Assembly: GCA_030065635.1 (NCBI GenBank)
Contig: JASJDJ010000023.1
Span: forward strand, 1-51,550
Direction: 5' to 3'
Origin: Xenococcaceae cyanobacterium MO_188.B32
Lineage (GTDB): Bacteria > Cyanobacteriota > Cyanobacteriia > Cyanobacteriales > Xenococcaceae
DNA: 51,550 nucleotides
Below, piece after piece: positions 26,866 through 36,124 of the stretch (positions within the stretch are counted from its first letter, which is position 1; every line of letters begins with the position of its first letter). A model generated the notes under the pieces. The model had not been told where the DNA came from. It worked only from the letters and a program-made list of their open reading frames with translations, and searched no databases. A program made the position numbers and the translations under genes.

Positions 26866-27444
26866 TTAGTAAGATTCATATTCTCTAAATACTTCCACTT
26901 GCCCCTCATTATTAAATGCTAATACTTGAAATGGCTGTTTTATATCTCTGGCTTCCATTCCTGGTGTTCCGATGGGCATTCCTGGTACGGCTAAACCAAC
27001 AATTTGGGGTTTTTCTTGGAGGAAACGTTTAATATCATCGGCAGGAATATGTCCTTCCATAACATAGCCATCAATAATAGCTGTATGACAGGATGCTAGT
27101 TCGGTTGGGATATTGTATTTCTGCTTTAAGGCTTCCATCTCTTCGGTTTTAATATCTTTAATCTTGAAGCCATGTTTTTGAGCGTGTTCTACCCATACAC
27201 CACAGCAACCACAAGAAGGGCTGCGATATACAGTCATTTCTGTTATTCCCGAATAGGCTGGCTCGATTTCTTTATCCCAAACACTAACTAGAGTAGCTCG
27301 ATCGGGATTTTCATTAACAACTGCTGAGTTATTTTGGCTGACAGTCTTATTGACTCTGGAAGTCGAATTAAAATAGATACCTCCTCCAATAACAGCAGCG
27401 ATCGCGATGGAGGTAATAGTTATTTTAGATAATAATTTTGGCAT
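26866..27444 (-). CDS. DUF411 metal-binding protein, exported
   Basis: The 192-residue protein has an N-terminal signal/anchor (ITITSIAIAAVIGGGIYF) and a DUF411 domain: YRSPSCGCCGVWVEHAQKHG with the C-x-C-C-type cysteine set (about residue 76), LASCHTAIIDGYVMEGHIPA and GLAVPGMPIGTPGME. The Cys-His-Met-rich motifs are typical of this family, found beside copper-resistance genes in many bacteria. It is first in an operon with the multicopper oxidase. Its promoter has a MerR-type architecture. The likely role is periplasmic copper (or other soft-metal) handling; the exact metal is inference. Confidence 0.88.
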   Translation of the reverse strand: MPKLLSKITITSIAIAAVIGGGIYFNSTSRVNKTVSQNNSAVVNENPDRATLVSVWDKEIEPAYSGITEMTVYRSPSCGCCGVWVEHAQKHGFKIKDIKTEEMEALKQKYNIPTELASCHTAIIDGYVMEGHIPADDIKRFLQEKPQIVGLAVPGMPIGTPGMEARDIKQPFQVLAFNNEGQVEVFREYESY

Positions 27445-27483
27445 GATTCATTAAATTTATACTTGATTGCGTCTGGGAACTTT

Positions 27484-27515
27484 ATTCTAAACTCTCTAGT
27501 TGGATAGAGAGTCAA
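27484..27515 (-). promoter_or_regulatory. MerR-family-type promoter of the DUF411-MCO operon
   Basis: On the minus strand, TTGACT (510-515) and TAGAAT (484-489) are separated by 20 bp, too long for ordinary sigma-70 recognition. The spacer carries the dyad ACTCTCT...AGAGAGT (491-512, 7-bp perfect arms around 8 bases). This is the hallmark of promoters twisted open by MerR-family activators such as CueR. The start codon of the DUF411 gene lies 40 bases downstream. No merR gene is present in the window. Confidence 0.8.
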
Positions 27516-27695
27516 GTTAAGCTGAATAAGAATAATTGGAGAGACTGTTATTCAGGGTAAGTCAGACTAGTTAATGTTAAGAAAATCTTCTTTTTCCTAG
27601 CTAATTGCCGATAAATATGGCAAACCTATAGTGTTTACTGTATCTTTAACCATAAGTACTAGAGAACTATATAGCGAATTAATCACACAGCCTTC

Positions 27696-30600
27696 ATGGT
27701 TCATATCAAGCGCGTTGAACTATCTCATTTCAAATCTTTTGGCGGAACTACCAAAGTCCCGATTTTACCTGGTTTTACGGTAGTTTCGGGCCCTAATGGT
27801 TCGGGAAAGTCAAATATTCTCGATGCGCTGTTGTTTTGTCTTGGGTTGGCAAGTTCGAGGGGAATGCGGGCAGAACGTCTTCCCGATCTAGTTAATCATA
27901 AACATAGTAATAATGGTCGTACAGCAGAAGCGATCGTCTCTGTTACTTTCGATCTTTCCGATTTAGGAGATTTAGAAGAAACTGTAGCTACTAGTACTGA
28001 AGTGATTTCTGTTTCTGAAGAGTTATTGGAAGATGAGGGGGATGAGGGAGATAGGGAAGACAAGGGAGATGAGGAAGAGAATCATGATGGAAATGGGAAT
28101 GGAAAGGTAGAAGCAGAAAAGGATATTAAAGATATTCAAGTAATCGATAATAATGGTTCTCTGGAATGGACGGTTACTCGTCGGTTGAGAGTAACTAAAG
28201 GGGGAAATTATTCTTCGACTTTTTATATCAATGGGCAAGTTGTTACGGCGACAGAATTACACGAACAGTTAGAAAAACTGCGGATTTATCCTGAAGGCTA
28301 TAATGTAGTGCTGCAAGGGGACGTTACCCGCATTATTACGATGAACTCTAGGGAAAGAAGGGAAATTATCGATGAATTAGCGGGAGTGGCAGCATTTGAC
28401 CGAAAAATAGAACAAACAAGAAAAACCTTAGACAAGGTTAGAGAAAGAGAAGAGCATTATCATATTATCGAACAAGAATTAGTTGCTAATCGCGATCGCT
28501 TGGCTGCGGATCGGGTAAAGGCGGAGAAGTATCGTAAGCTAAAAGAGAAGGTACAACTACAAAAACAACAGGAATTAGTCTTAGTTTGGAAATCTCTCCA
28601 ACAAAAACAAGAGGAATTACAGATAGAAATTACTAAAGGAAAAGTAAAAGCAGATCGATTAACGGAAGAATTAGCCAAACTGGATACAGAGATTAAAGAT
28701 AAAAGTATCAGCTTAGATGAACTCAATTCCCGTGTTAAAGCGTTAGGGGAAGACGAACAACTTTCCGTCGCTTCTAAGTTGGCAACCCAAAAAGCCAAAC
28801 GCCAACAACTACAACAGCAGCAAATAGAATTAACTACCAATTTACAACAGACACAAAACGCGATCGCGCAAACAGAAAACAATATCCAGCAGTATAGTCA
28901 GGAATTAGATCGACTAACAGTTACGAAAACTCAGCTAGCCAACGAGATTATTCCCAACTTATCCCAACAGTGCGATCGAGCCAGAGAAACTCTTACGAAA
29001 AGTAAAGAATCAGCAGATGCGATCGCAGCAGCATCAGAAGCTTGGGTACAAGAACAAGCAAATCTGACTAGAAACATTTCTACTATCCAAGATACTCTCA
29101 ATCCTCAACGTACCGAACGAGCGCAACTAACAGAGAGATTAAATCAATTAGAAAGTAAGTTCGCAGAACAAACTCAGTTACTACAGACTACAGAACAAGA
29201 ATTAACGGAAAAACAAACAGGTGTTGACGAATTATCCGATCGAGTAACAGCAGCAGAAGAGAAAATTACCAATTTAGCCCAACAACTAACTATTCTCGAA
29301 CACGATCGCGCCGTTGCTAACGATACTCAAAAACGTCTCCTCAAAGAACAAAGAGATAAACAAAGAGAATTAGATAGATTAGAAGCCACCAAACAAGCTC
29401 AACAAGAAGCCCAAGGAACTTACGCCAGTCAAATCATCCTCAATGCCAATTTACCAGGGGTACATGGTTTAGTAGCCCAACTCGGACAAGTAGATTCTCG
29501 TTATCAACTCGCTTTAGAAACTGCTGCGGGAGGACGTTTAGGTTGTATTGTGGTAGAAAATGACAGTGTAGGCGCACAGGGTATTGAGCTACTGAAAAGA
29601 CAAAGGGGAGGAAGGGCTACTTTTTTACCTCTCAATAAAATTCAAGCCCCTCGTCTTCTCGACACTACCAATCTTCGTTACGCGAATGGCTATATAGATT
29701 TAGCAGTTAATTTAATTAAATGTAATTCTCGTTATCAAAAGATTTTTGCTTATGTCTTCAGTAATACTGTAGTATTTGACAGACTCGATCGCGCCCGTTC
29801 TTATATCGGTAAATATCGCATTGTTACTCTAGAAGGAGAAATTTTAGAAGCCAGTGGAGCAATGACAGGAGGAAGCCAATCTTCTCGTTCTAGTCTGCAT
29901 TTTGGTACTGCTACTACTGGTGAGTCTTTAGAAATTAAAACTCTCAGACAGAGATTGACGGAAATTGCCCGCATTCTAGCAGGCAATGAAGAAATAATAG
30001 CAAAACAGTCAGAGCAAATCGAGCAGTTGAAACAAGAGTTAACAGAAAACAGACAACAACACCGAGAAAAACAACTTCGTTGGGAACAACTGCAACAAGA
30101 AATCGCTCGTCTTACCAAGCAACAAGAACAACTAACAACCCAAGTAAGTAATCATCAACAAGAGAAAGAAAAGATTATTAGTCGTTTACAAGTTTTAGCA
30201 ACATCTATCCCCGAACAAGAAATAAAATTACAAGCCTGTCAACAAAGACTAAACGAATTAGAAGAATCTCACGATCGAAGTGAATGGCAACAAGTTCAAG
30301 CCTCAATTAAAAGCCAAGAAAACGAATTATACGATCGAGAAATAAAATTAAGAGAAGCAGAAAATAATCTTAAAGATACAGAAAATAAACATCAACGTCT
30401 GAGTGAAAAAATAGCAGAATCTCAAGAAAATCTAGAAACCTTAAACGATCGACAATTAGCAATTAGCAATCGGCAATTAGCAATCAGCAGTCAACTAACC
30501 GAACTAGAACAAAAAATCATCCAAGGAGAACGAGAATTACAACAATTAACCGAAAAATTAGGAGAAACAAAAAAAGAGCGCGATCGTGTAGAAAATCAAC

Positions 30601-31457
30601 TCAAAGAATTGCAAAATCAACAGCAACAAAAATCTTGGCAACTAGAAAAAATCAACACAGATCGACAAGAAAGAAAAACTCATCTAGCCAGTTTAGAACA
30701 ACAAATAGCAGAACAAGCTCAAGAGCTACCCGATCCCCTGCCCGAAATTCCCGAGTTAGTTAATACAGATAGTGAATCAACAGAACAAATTACTTTTGCT
30801 AATATTCAAGAACATTTAGAACAAATACAAAAACAAATTCGTAATGGTGAAAAAAGATTAGAAGCCATGGAACCAGTTAATATGCTGGCGTTAGAAGAAT
30901 ACGAAAAAACCGAAGCGAGATTACAAGAATTATCAGAAAAACTGAATACTATCGCAGCAGAAAGAACCGAATTATTACTGCGAGTAGAAAAATTTACTAC
31001 TCTACGTCTACGTGCTTTTAAAGAGTCTTTCGATGCAGTTAATAAAAACTTCCAGACTATTTTTGCCGAACTATCCGACGGTGACGGACACTTACAATTA
31101 GACGATGAAGACGATCCTTTTAATGGTGGTTTAAATCTGGTGGCACATCCCAAAGGAAAACCAGTACAAAGACTAAGTTCTATGTCTGGGGGAGAAAAAT
31201 CTTTAACCGCCCTTAGTTTTATTTTTTCTCTGCAAAAATATCGTCCCTCTCCTTTTTATGCCTTTGATGAAGTGGATATGTTTCTGGATGGTGCAAATGT
31301 AGAAAAATTATCCCGCATGGTTAAAAAACAGGCACAAGAAGCCCAGTTTATTGTTGTTAGTTTACGTCGCCCCATGATTGAAGCTTCCGAAAGAACGATC
31401 GGGGTTACACAAGCTAGAGGGGCGCATACTCAAGTATTAGGAATTAAGATGAGTTAA
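27696..31457 (+). CDS. smc: Chromosome segregation protein SMC
   Basis: At 1253 residues this is a complete SMC ATPase that organises chromosomes with ScpA/ScpB. The N-terminal head has HIKRVELSHFKSFGG and Walker A VSGPNGSGKSNIL (about 31). Long coiled coils flank a hinge (about 575-700; NLPGVHGLVAQLGQVDSRYQ, TAAGGRLGCIVVE). The C-terminal head has signature SSMSGGEKSLTALSF (about 1158) and Walker B FYAFDEVDMFLDGANV. An acidic, low-complexity insert at residues 108-148 (GDEGDREDKGDEEENHDGN) splits the N-terminal head beta-sheet. A heptanucleotide repeat (30453-30487) lies in the coil region. It stands alone. Confidence 0.95.
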   Translation: MVHIKRVELSHFKSFGGTTKVPILPGFTVVSGPNGSGKSNILDALLFCLGLASSRGMRAERLPDLVNHKHSNNGRTAEAIVSVTFDLSDLGDLEETVATSTEVISVSEELLEDEGDEGDREDKGDEEENHDGNGNGKVEAEKDIKDIQVIDNNGSLEWTVTRRLRVTKGGNYSSTFYINGQVVTATELHEQLEKLRIYPEGYNVVLQGDVTRIITMNSRERREIIDELAGVAAFDRKIEQTRKTLDKVREREEHYHIIEQELVANRDRLAADRVKAEKYRKLKEKVQLQKQQELVLVWKSLQQKQEELQIEITKGKVKADRLTEELAKLDTEIKDKSISLDELNSRVKALGEDEQLSVASKLATQKAKRQQLQQQQIELTTNLQQTQNAIAQTENNIQQYSQELDRLTVTKTQLANEIIPNLSQQCDRARETLTKSKESADAIAAASEAWVQEQANLTRNISTIQDTLNPQRTERAQLTERLNQLESKFAEQTQLLQTTEQELTEKQTGVDELSDRVTAAEEKITNLAQQLTILEHDRAVANDTQKRLLKEQRDKQRELDRLEATKQAQQEAQGTYASQIILNANLPGVHGLVAQLGQVDSRYQLALETAAGGRLGCIVVENDSVGAQGIELLKRQRGGRATFLPLNKIQAPRLLDTTNLRYANGYIDLAVNLIKCNSRYQKIFAYVFSNTVVFDRLDRARSYIGKYRIVTLEGEILEASGAMTGGSQSSRSSLHFGTATTGESLEIKTLRQRLTEIARILAGNEEIIAKQSEQIEQLKQELTENRQQHREKQLRWEQLQQEIARLTKQQEQLTTQVSNHQQEKEKIISRLQVLATSIPEQEIKLQACQQRLNELEESHDRSEWQQVQASIKSQENELYDREIKLREAENNLKDTENKHQRLSEKIAESQENLETLNDRQLAISNRQLAISSQLTELEQKIIQGERELQQLTEKLGETKKERDRVENQLKELQNQQQQKSWQLEKINTDRQERKTHLASLEQQIAEQAQELPDPLPEIPELVNTDSESTEQITFANIQEHLEQIQKQIRNGEKRLEAMEPVNMLALEEYEKTEARLQELSEKLNTIAAERTELLLRVEKFTTLRLRAFKESFDAVNKNFQTIFAELSDGDGHLQLDDEDDPFNGGLNLVAHPKGKPVQRLSSMSGGEKSLTALSFIFSLQKYRPSPFYAFDEVDMFLDGANVEKLSRMVKKQAQEAQFIVVSLRRPMIEASERTIGVTQARGAHTQVLGIKMS
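30453..30487. repeat. Heptanucleotide repeat (STRR) inside smc
   Basis: CAATTAG, CAATTAG, CAATCGG, CAATTAG, CAATCAG occur in frame-shifting register but keep the smc frame open, giving the peptide repeat QLAISNR-QLAISSQ in the C-terminal coiled coil. The same seven-base type occurs in intergenic regions here. Confidence 0.8.
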
Positions 31458-31627
31458 GCCTCTGCATATATCGCAAATTTTAGTTGAGAAAGAAGTTAAA
31501 ACTTATAGTTATTTCAATTAGTTTCCGCAGGTTAATTGGTTATGTTTCATAATTAATCGGTGAAAGAGCAAGGGAGGTTTAATCGCCAAATAAATTTAGT
31601 TGGTACATATTTTGAAGTTCGATAATG

Positions 31628-32176
31628 TTAACCCGAACTCAAGTTTTTTAGCATAGGAATCCCAAACCAACACAAACAAGCAATGATTCCCAATGAGGGG
31701 CTAAATTCAAAAGGTACTGACGCAGATGCAGATACTGTTCCATCAATAAATTTACGTTCAAAATTAGGAGGTGGAGTATTCACAATAACTTCTTTACTAC
31801 TACTATTTCCACTAGCAATAAGATCGATTGTTTCAATAGTATTAGTTAAGGGACTCTGAAAATTAAGTGTCAGTGTCTCATTTCCTACATTGAGAACTAA
31901 AGAATTTGCGTCACCACTGATAGTGCTATTACTCTCAGTGTAGTTTCTGTCTGGAAAGTTACCACTATCAGTAGTTGTAATATCTACTTCGCCATAAGTA
32001 TTGCTATCTGCATCATATTTAAATGAACCAGTAGCAAATGTCAAATCTTGGAACCGAGCATTATCAAGAGTCCAGGTTAAATTAAATGCCATTGCTTGAG
32101 GAGAACTGACAGCTAAATTGAGAGCAATAGCAGCACTACCTACAACTAAATTGCTGTACTTAAATAAATTTCTCAT
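31628..32176 (-). CDS. Exported protein with PEP-CTERM-like sorting tail
   Basis: A 182-residue protein with a signal peptide (VVGSAAIALNLAVSSPQAMA), a beta-rich body (TWTLDNARFQDLTFATGSFK, DADSNTYGEVDITTTDSG) and a C-terminal tripartite tail: PFEFSPS, a hydrophobic helix (GIIACLCWFGIPML) and a short end with one Lys. Cyanobacterial proteins with PEP- or PFEFSP-type tails are thought to be sorted by an exosortase-like system to the cell surface. No exosortase is in this window. Body function unknown. The tail's helix contains two cysteines, which is unusual. Confidence 0.75.
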   Translation of the reverse strand: MRNLFKYSNLVVGSAAIALNLAVSSPQAMAFNLTWTLDNARFQDLTFATGSFKYDADSNTYGEVDITTTDSGNFPDRNYTESNSTISGDANSLVLNVGNETLTLNFQSPLTNTIETIDLIASGNSSSKEVIVNTPPPNFERKFIDGTVSASASVPFEFSPSLGIIACLCWFGIPMLKNLSSG

Positions 32177-32689
32177 TATATATACCTCAAATAATTATCC
32201 AATTCTAGTCAAATAATCTAGATATTGTCTTCGCTAAATACTCTTACGTATAAGCTTATTTCTATAAATAAAAATCAGACAAAAGACATTGATATTAATC
32301 ACAGGTTAATTGGTTTTAGATCGCTTTATTCGATTAATTGCTATCAGCATGATTTGGCAGCATTTACAATATTTCTTTGATTTTAACTACTATATTTATT
32401 GGAATTTCATACTTAAGTATATTTATTTTTATCTTTTAATACTCCAAAGTTATTGCCTTATATATAACCAAGGCTATTTACAAAAAATATTTATTTTTAA
32501 AAATCCTATAAACCATAGTATTTACACCTACCGATCTTTTGCGTAAGTGTTTACTATGAAATTGAGGTTGAAACAAAAAAGAAACTCTTCTTCCTCCTAA
32601 ATTAAAACAATATTTTTAACTCTTATTTAGAGAAAAAACAAACCCTATTTTTACTTTTTAAAAAGTCTATATTACTCGGAGCAATAATT
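32177..32689. other. AT-rich intergenic region upstream of the RTX gene
   Basis: A 513-base gap. A plus-strand frame at 32310-32546 is present, but its product is low-complexity (Tyr/Ile/Phe-rich), it starts without a ribosome site and its base composition matches noncoding DNA, so I do not call it. CAGGTTAATTGGTT at 32302-32315 repeats 31528-31541 beyond the other side of the sorting-tail gene. Confidence 0.5.
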
Positions 32690-34225
32690 ATGTCTTTCAA
32701 TTTTTTAACTGGTAGTATCAATAGCGAAGTATTAAACGGAACTAACGAAGCAGATTTTATCAAAACATTAGAAGGAAACGATACTGTATATGCCGGGGAT
32801 GGCAATGACATTATTGATTCTGGTGCTGGTGATGATACGGTAATTGGTGGCAATGGTGATGATTGTACTGAAGGACAAGATGGTAACGATTTAATTGAAG
32901 ATGGTTTAGGTAAAGATACTCTTTTAGGTGGCAATGGTCACGATACACTCATTGCTGGTGAAGATGACGATACTCTAGCAGGTGGTGATGGTAACGATAT
33001 CCTCAAAGGTGATGGTGGTAATGATATTCTCTACGGAGAAGCAGGAGAGGACTGTATGCTTGGAGGAGATGGAAATGATACTCTTCTAGGTGGTGATGGT
33101 AACGATGTTCTCGGTGGAGGAAATGGTACTGACGAATTAAATGGCGATCTCGGTGATGATACTGTAGTTGGCGGTGCTGGCGATGATGTTATCAATGGTG
33201 GTGCTGGCAACGATCTTATTTTCGGTGATAACTACATTGCAGATACTTCTAATGTCAGTGAAAACCTCATAACTAATGGAAGTTTTGAAGATTATACTGT
33301 TTCTTATAATGGTTGCTATCAAACCAAAACTATTAGTGGTTGGACTACTAACTATGCTTCTGGTATCGATATTAAAAAGAATAACTATTACAATTCCGCT
33401 TCTGATGGTAACACCTGGTTAGAATTAGAAGGCTATGGCAATAGCAGCATTTCCCAACAGATTAAAACTGAAGCTGGTAAGCAATATCAAGTTTCTTTTG
33501 ATTACAAAGGTCATGCTAGAGGTTCTGCTTATAATAATAAAATCGAAGTCTACTGGAATGGTGAGTTAATCGATACGATCGCCGAAAAAGGTAGTAGATA
33601 TGGTTCTTGCTACAGCAAAGGTAGTAACAACTGGAAAACTTATACTTATACTCTAGAAGCTGGCGATGGCGATCTAACTGGTTTGACCTTTAAAGCTGTA
33701 GGTTGTAGCTATAAAGTTGGCGGTCAACTTGATAATGTTGAAGTTAGAGAAGTTTATCAAGACCCTCTAGCCAACAAACTAGGGACAGAACAATTTACAG
33801 GTGACGATCGCCTTGATGGTGGTGAAGGTGACGATATCATCTTTGGTGGCTCTGGGTTTGATACAGTTTACGGTGGTGCTGGTAACGATATTCTTAATGG
33901 TACTGACAGCGTCAATGCTGGATATGACCAAGAGGATCGTCTCAACGGTGGTTTAGGTGCCGATACTTTTGTTCTAGGAGATAGCGATCGCGGTTACTAT
34001 AACTCTCAAGGTTGGACTGACTGTGTTATTATCGAAGACTTCGATCGGCATGAAGATATCGTGCAGTTATATGGTTCTCGCGATCGATACTGGTTAGGTC
34101 ATAGCAGCAATGGTAATTCCTATCTTTACGAATATACAGATCGTGGTTGGGACGGAGTAGCGATGTTTGAAAATGTACGATTAGATAATTCTCACCTCCA
34201 CAGTGGTGCTTTTGAATACGTCTAA
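32690..34225 (+). CDS. RTX calcium-binding protein with an embedded lectin-like domain
   Basis: The 511-residue acidic protein has two blocks of GGxGxDxUx nonapeptides (about residues 30-185 and 366-440; e.g. GGDGNDILKGDGGNDIL). These form calcium-loaded parallel beta-rolls. Between them, about residues 187-355 form a separate beta-sandwich-like domain (NLITNGSFEDYTVSYNG, ISGWTTNYASGID, ISQQIKTEAGKQYQVSFDYK, GGQLDNVEV), resembling DUF642/carbohydrate-binding folds. The C-terminal 70 residues, including GGLGADTFVLGDS and IIEDFDRHEDIVQ, fit a type I secretion signal region. No signal peptide is present, as expected for T1SS cargo. No ABC exporter genes are nearby. Confidence 0.9.
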   Translation: MSFNFLTGSINSEVLNGTNEADFIKTLEGNDTVYAGDGNDIIDSGAGDDTVIGGNGDDCTEGQDGNDLIEDGLGKDTLLGGNGHDTLIAGEDDDTLAGGDGNDILKGDGGNDILYGEAGEDCMLGGDGNDTLLGGDGNDVLGGGNGTDELNGDLGDDTVVGGAGDDVINGGAGNDLIFGDNYIADTSNVSENLITNGSFEDYTVSYNGCYQTKTISGWTTNYASGIDIKKNNYYNSASDGNTWLELEGYGNSSISQQIKTEAGKQYQVSFDYKGHARGSAYNNKIEVYWNGELIDTIAEKGSRYGSCYSKGSNNWKTYTYTLEAGDGDLTGLTFKAVGCSYKVGGQLDNVEVREVYQDPLANKLGTEQFTGDDRLDGGEGDDIIFGGSGFDTVYGGAGNDILNGTDSVNAGYDQEDRLNGGLGADTFVLGDSDRGYYNSQGWTDCVIIEDFDRHEDIVQLYGSRDRYWLGHSSNGNSYLYEYTDRGWDGVAMFENVRLDNSHLHSGAFEYV

Positions 34226-34255
34226 TTAGCTTTCAAGCATAATTCTAAGTTCATT

Positions 34256-34280
34256 ACCCAGCTATAATGGCTGGGTTTTT
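34256..34280 (+). terminator. Rho-independent terminator of the RTX gene
   Basis: ACCCAGC (34256-34262) pairs with GCTGGGT (34270-34276) around a 7-base loop, followed by a run of T (34276-34280). It lies 31 bases after the RTX stop codon and is a canonical intrinsic terminator. Confidence 0.85.
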
Positions 34281-34374
34281 CTGCTTTGAATACAATTGAA
34301 TAATATGATCTAGACTAGAAAAAACACCTATTTATCGATCGCTATTATTTAAATTCTAATTATTAGTATTCATA

Positions 34375-34923
34375 ATGAAACGTAGAGATAGATACGATTA
34401 CGACCGTTATACTCCCCCTAAACCCAAATCAGTGGAAACAAACAATAATCCTTTTACTGTAGCCAAAGCAGCCATCTTAGCTAGTGTTTTTATCTTAGGC
34501 ATTGTAGTCGGGATTGCTCTCAATTTTGGCGATAATTCCAATCCAGCTAGCATTGATTCTCGACTAGAAATCGATAGACAAGTACCAAATGCAGAACTAT
34601 GTCAGCAGTTTGGAGCTAGTGCGATCGTATCAGATATGCGCTTCTTTCTGACTCTGAATCCCCTCAGTGTATTTGTCAGCCAGCCTGTAGTGCAGCCGGG
34701 ATGTGTTTTACGTCAAAATAATTGGGCAATTCTCGAAAAACAAAACTTAGTCAATGCCGAACAAGTAAGAGACTGCAAAAGAAGAATGAATACTTTTGGT
34801 TTTATTGGCAACCTCAACAATTCACCCAAGATTGACTGTGTTTATCAAAATGACTCTGCCGGTAATTTATTCCTAAACAAATTGGAAAATCCAGGTGTTC
34901 GACCAGAATCAGAGAATTTTTAA
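34375..34923 (+). CDS. DUF3172 family membrane protein
   Basis: The 182-residue protein has a charged cytoplasmic N-terminus (MKRRDRYDYDRYTPPKPKS), one membrane helix (about residues 31-50, AILASVFILGIVVGIALNF) and an extracytoplasmic domain with AELCQQFGASAIVSDMRFF, QPVVQPGCVLRQNNWAIL and four cysteines (residues in CQQF, GCVL, DCKR, DCVY). This matches the DUF3172 family, kept in cyanobacteria and some plastid genomes, of unknown function. The paired cysteines may form disulfides in the periplasm or lumen. Confidence 0.85.
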   Translation: MKRRDRYDYDRYTPPKPKSVETNNNPFTVAKAAILASVFILGIVVGIALNFGDNSNPASIDSRLEIDRQVPNAELCQQFGASAIVSDMRFFLTLNPLSVFVSQPVVQPGCVLRQNNWAILEKQNLVNAEQVRDCKRRMNTFGFIGNLNNSPKIDCVYQNDSAGNLFLNKLENPGVRPESENF

Positions 34924-35293
34924 CAGATTGAACCTCTAAGACTAATTTCTTGGGAAATATAGTCTTAAATTCTGAATGTAAGGGCAAGTACAATTACCCT
35001 GTATTCCATTCCCAGTCAAATAACACAGGTGCGCGTTCCTTAGCGGGAAAATTATCAAAGTCCCGTTATCCATAAAAAAATCGAGCGCAAAATCCCTCAT
35101 TACTAACTAGCAATTTTGTCAAATCAGCTATTGACTCTGTTTTATCTCTGTTGTTGCTCTAAGAGCTTAATTCGCAACTTTAAGCATCTTAAGGCACAAT
35201 TTCCCAACTTTCTCCAACTACGATCGTTAATAACTTCTAGATGTTTTTTCGGGAATTTAAACTAAAATTTATCAAAAAGCCTTAGTTAAAATT
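34924..35293. other. Intergenic region with a partial repeat element
   Basis: A 370-base gap. At 35043-35068 the stretch GCGGGAAAATTATCAAAGTC then CCGTTA copies the right end of the hairpin element at 4-186 (GCGGAAAAAATTGTCAAAGT then CCCG). Only one end is seen, so this is probably a solo remnant. GGTGCGCGTTCC at 35029-35040 also recurs at 25040-25051. Otherwise AT-rich with no gene. Confidence 0.6.
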
Positions 35294-36124
35294 ATGTCAA
35301 AAGAAAAGTCAGAGCCAGAAGCCCAGAAGAAGACCAACAAAAAACGCAAAAAACTCGATAAAAAATTTTACGAACAAGAACTAGCTAAACTGCATATCGA
35401 GTTAGTCAAACTACAGGAATGGGTTAAACAAAAGGGTTTAAAAGTTGTAGTAATTTTTGAGGGGCGAGATGCAGCAGGAAAAGGTGGTGTAATTAAACGT
35501 ATTACCGAGTGTTTAAATCCTCGCGTGTGTCGAGTTGTCGCTCTGGGAACACCAAGCGATCGCGAAAAGACTCAATGGTATTTTCAAAGATATGTTGCCC
35601 ATCTTCCCGCAGCAGGAGAAATGGTTCTGTTCGATCGCAGTTGGTACAATCGGGCTGTAGTAGAAAAGGTCATGGGTTTTTGTACCTATGAAGAATATAA
35701 GGAATTTCTGCGTTCCTGTCCTGAGTTTGAATGTATGCTCATTCGCTCGGGTATTATTTTAATTAAATATTGGTTTTCGGTGAGCGACAAAGAACAAGAA
35801 AAACGTTTTCAAGCTAGGATTGACGATCCTACTAAGCGATGGAAACTGAGTCCCATCGATCTAAAATCACGGGAGAAATGGCTGGAATATTCTAAAGCGA
35901 AAGATGATATGTTTGCTTCTACTGATATTCCTGAATGTCCTTGGTATGTGGTGGAAGCGGATGATAAAAAACGCGCTCGTTTAAATTGTATTAGTCATCT
36001 TTTAAGTATGGTAGATTATCAGGACTTGACTCCCGAACCTTTTAAATTACCTCCAAGACAAGAAGTACCAGATGCTATTCGTCCTCCCATAGAAACACAA
36101 AATTTTGTACCAAAAGTTTATTAG
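35294..36124 (+). CDS. ppk2: Polyphosphate kinase 2
   Basis: PPK2 transfers phosphate between polyphosphate and nucleotides. The 276-residue protein has a lysine-rich N-terminus, Walker A VIFEGRDAAGKGGVIKRI (about residue 60), the lid region TQWYFQRYVAHLPAAGEM, Walker B LFDRSWYNRAVVE, and the C-terminal RFQARIDDPTKRWKLSPIDL and DIPECPWYVVEADDK. The length and motifs match single-domain class I PPK2 enzymes, which mainly make GTP or ATP from polyphosphate, though class can differ by few residues. It stands alone on the plus strand after a 370-base gap. Confidence 0.92.
   Translation: MSKEKSEPEAQKKTNKKRKKLDKKFYEQELAKLHIELVKLQEWVKQKGLKVVVIFEGRDAAGKGGVIKRITECLNPRVCRVVALGTPSDREKTQWYFQRYVAHLPAAGEMVLFDRSWYNRAVVEKVMGFCTYEEYKEFLRSCPEFECMLIRSGIILIKYWFSVSDKEQEKRFQARIDDPTKRWKLSPIDLKSREKWLEYSKAKDDMFASTDIPECPWYVVEADDKKRARLNCISHLLSMVDYQDLTPEPFKLPPRQEVPDAIRPPIETQNFVPKVY

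Noticed and set aside
30806..31153. Minus-strand frame of 115 codons within smc
   Set aside because: A shadow of the smc coding sequence; serine- and cysteine-rich nonsense product.
32310..32546. Plus-strand frame of 78 codons before the RTX gene
   Set aside because: Tyr/Ile/Phe-rich product of AT-rich noncoding DNA, no ribosome site, no domain.
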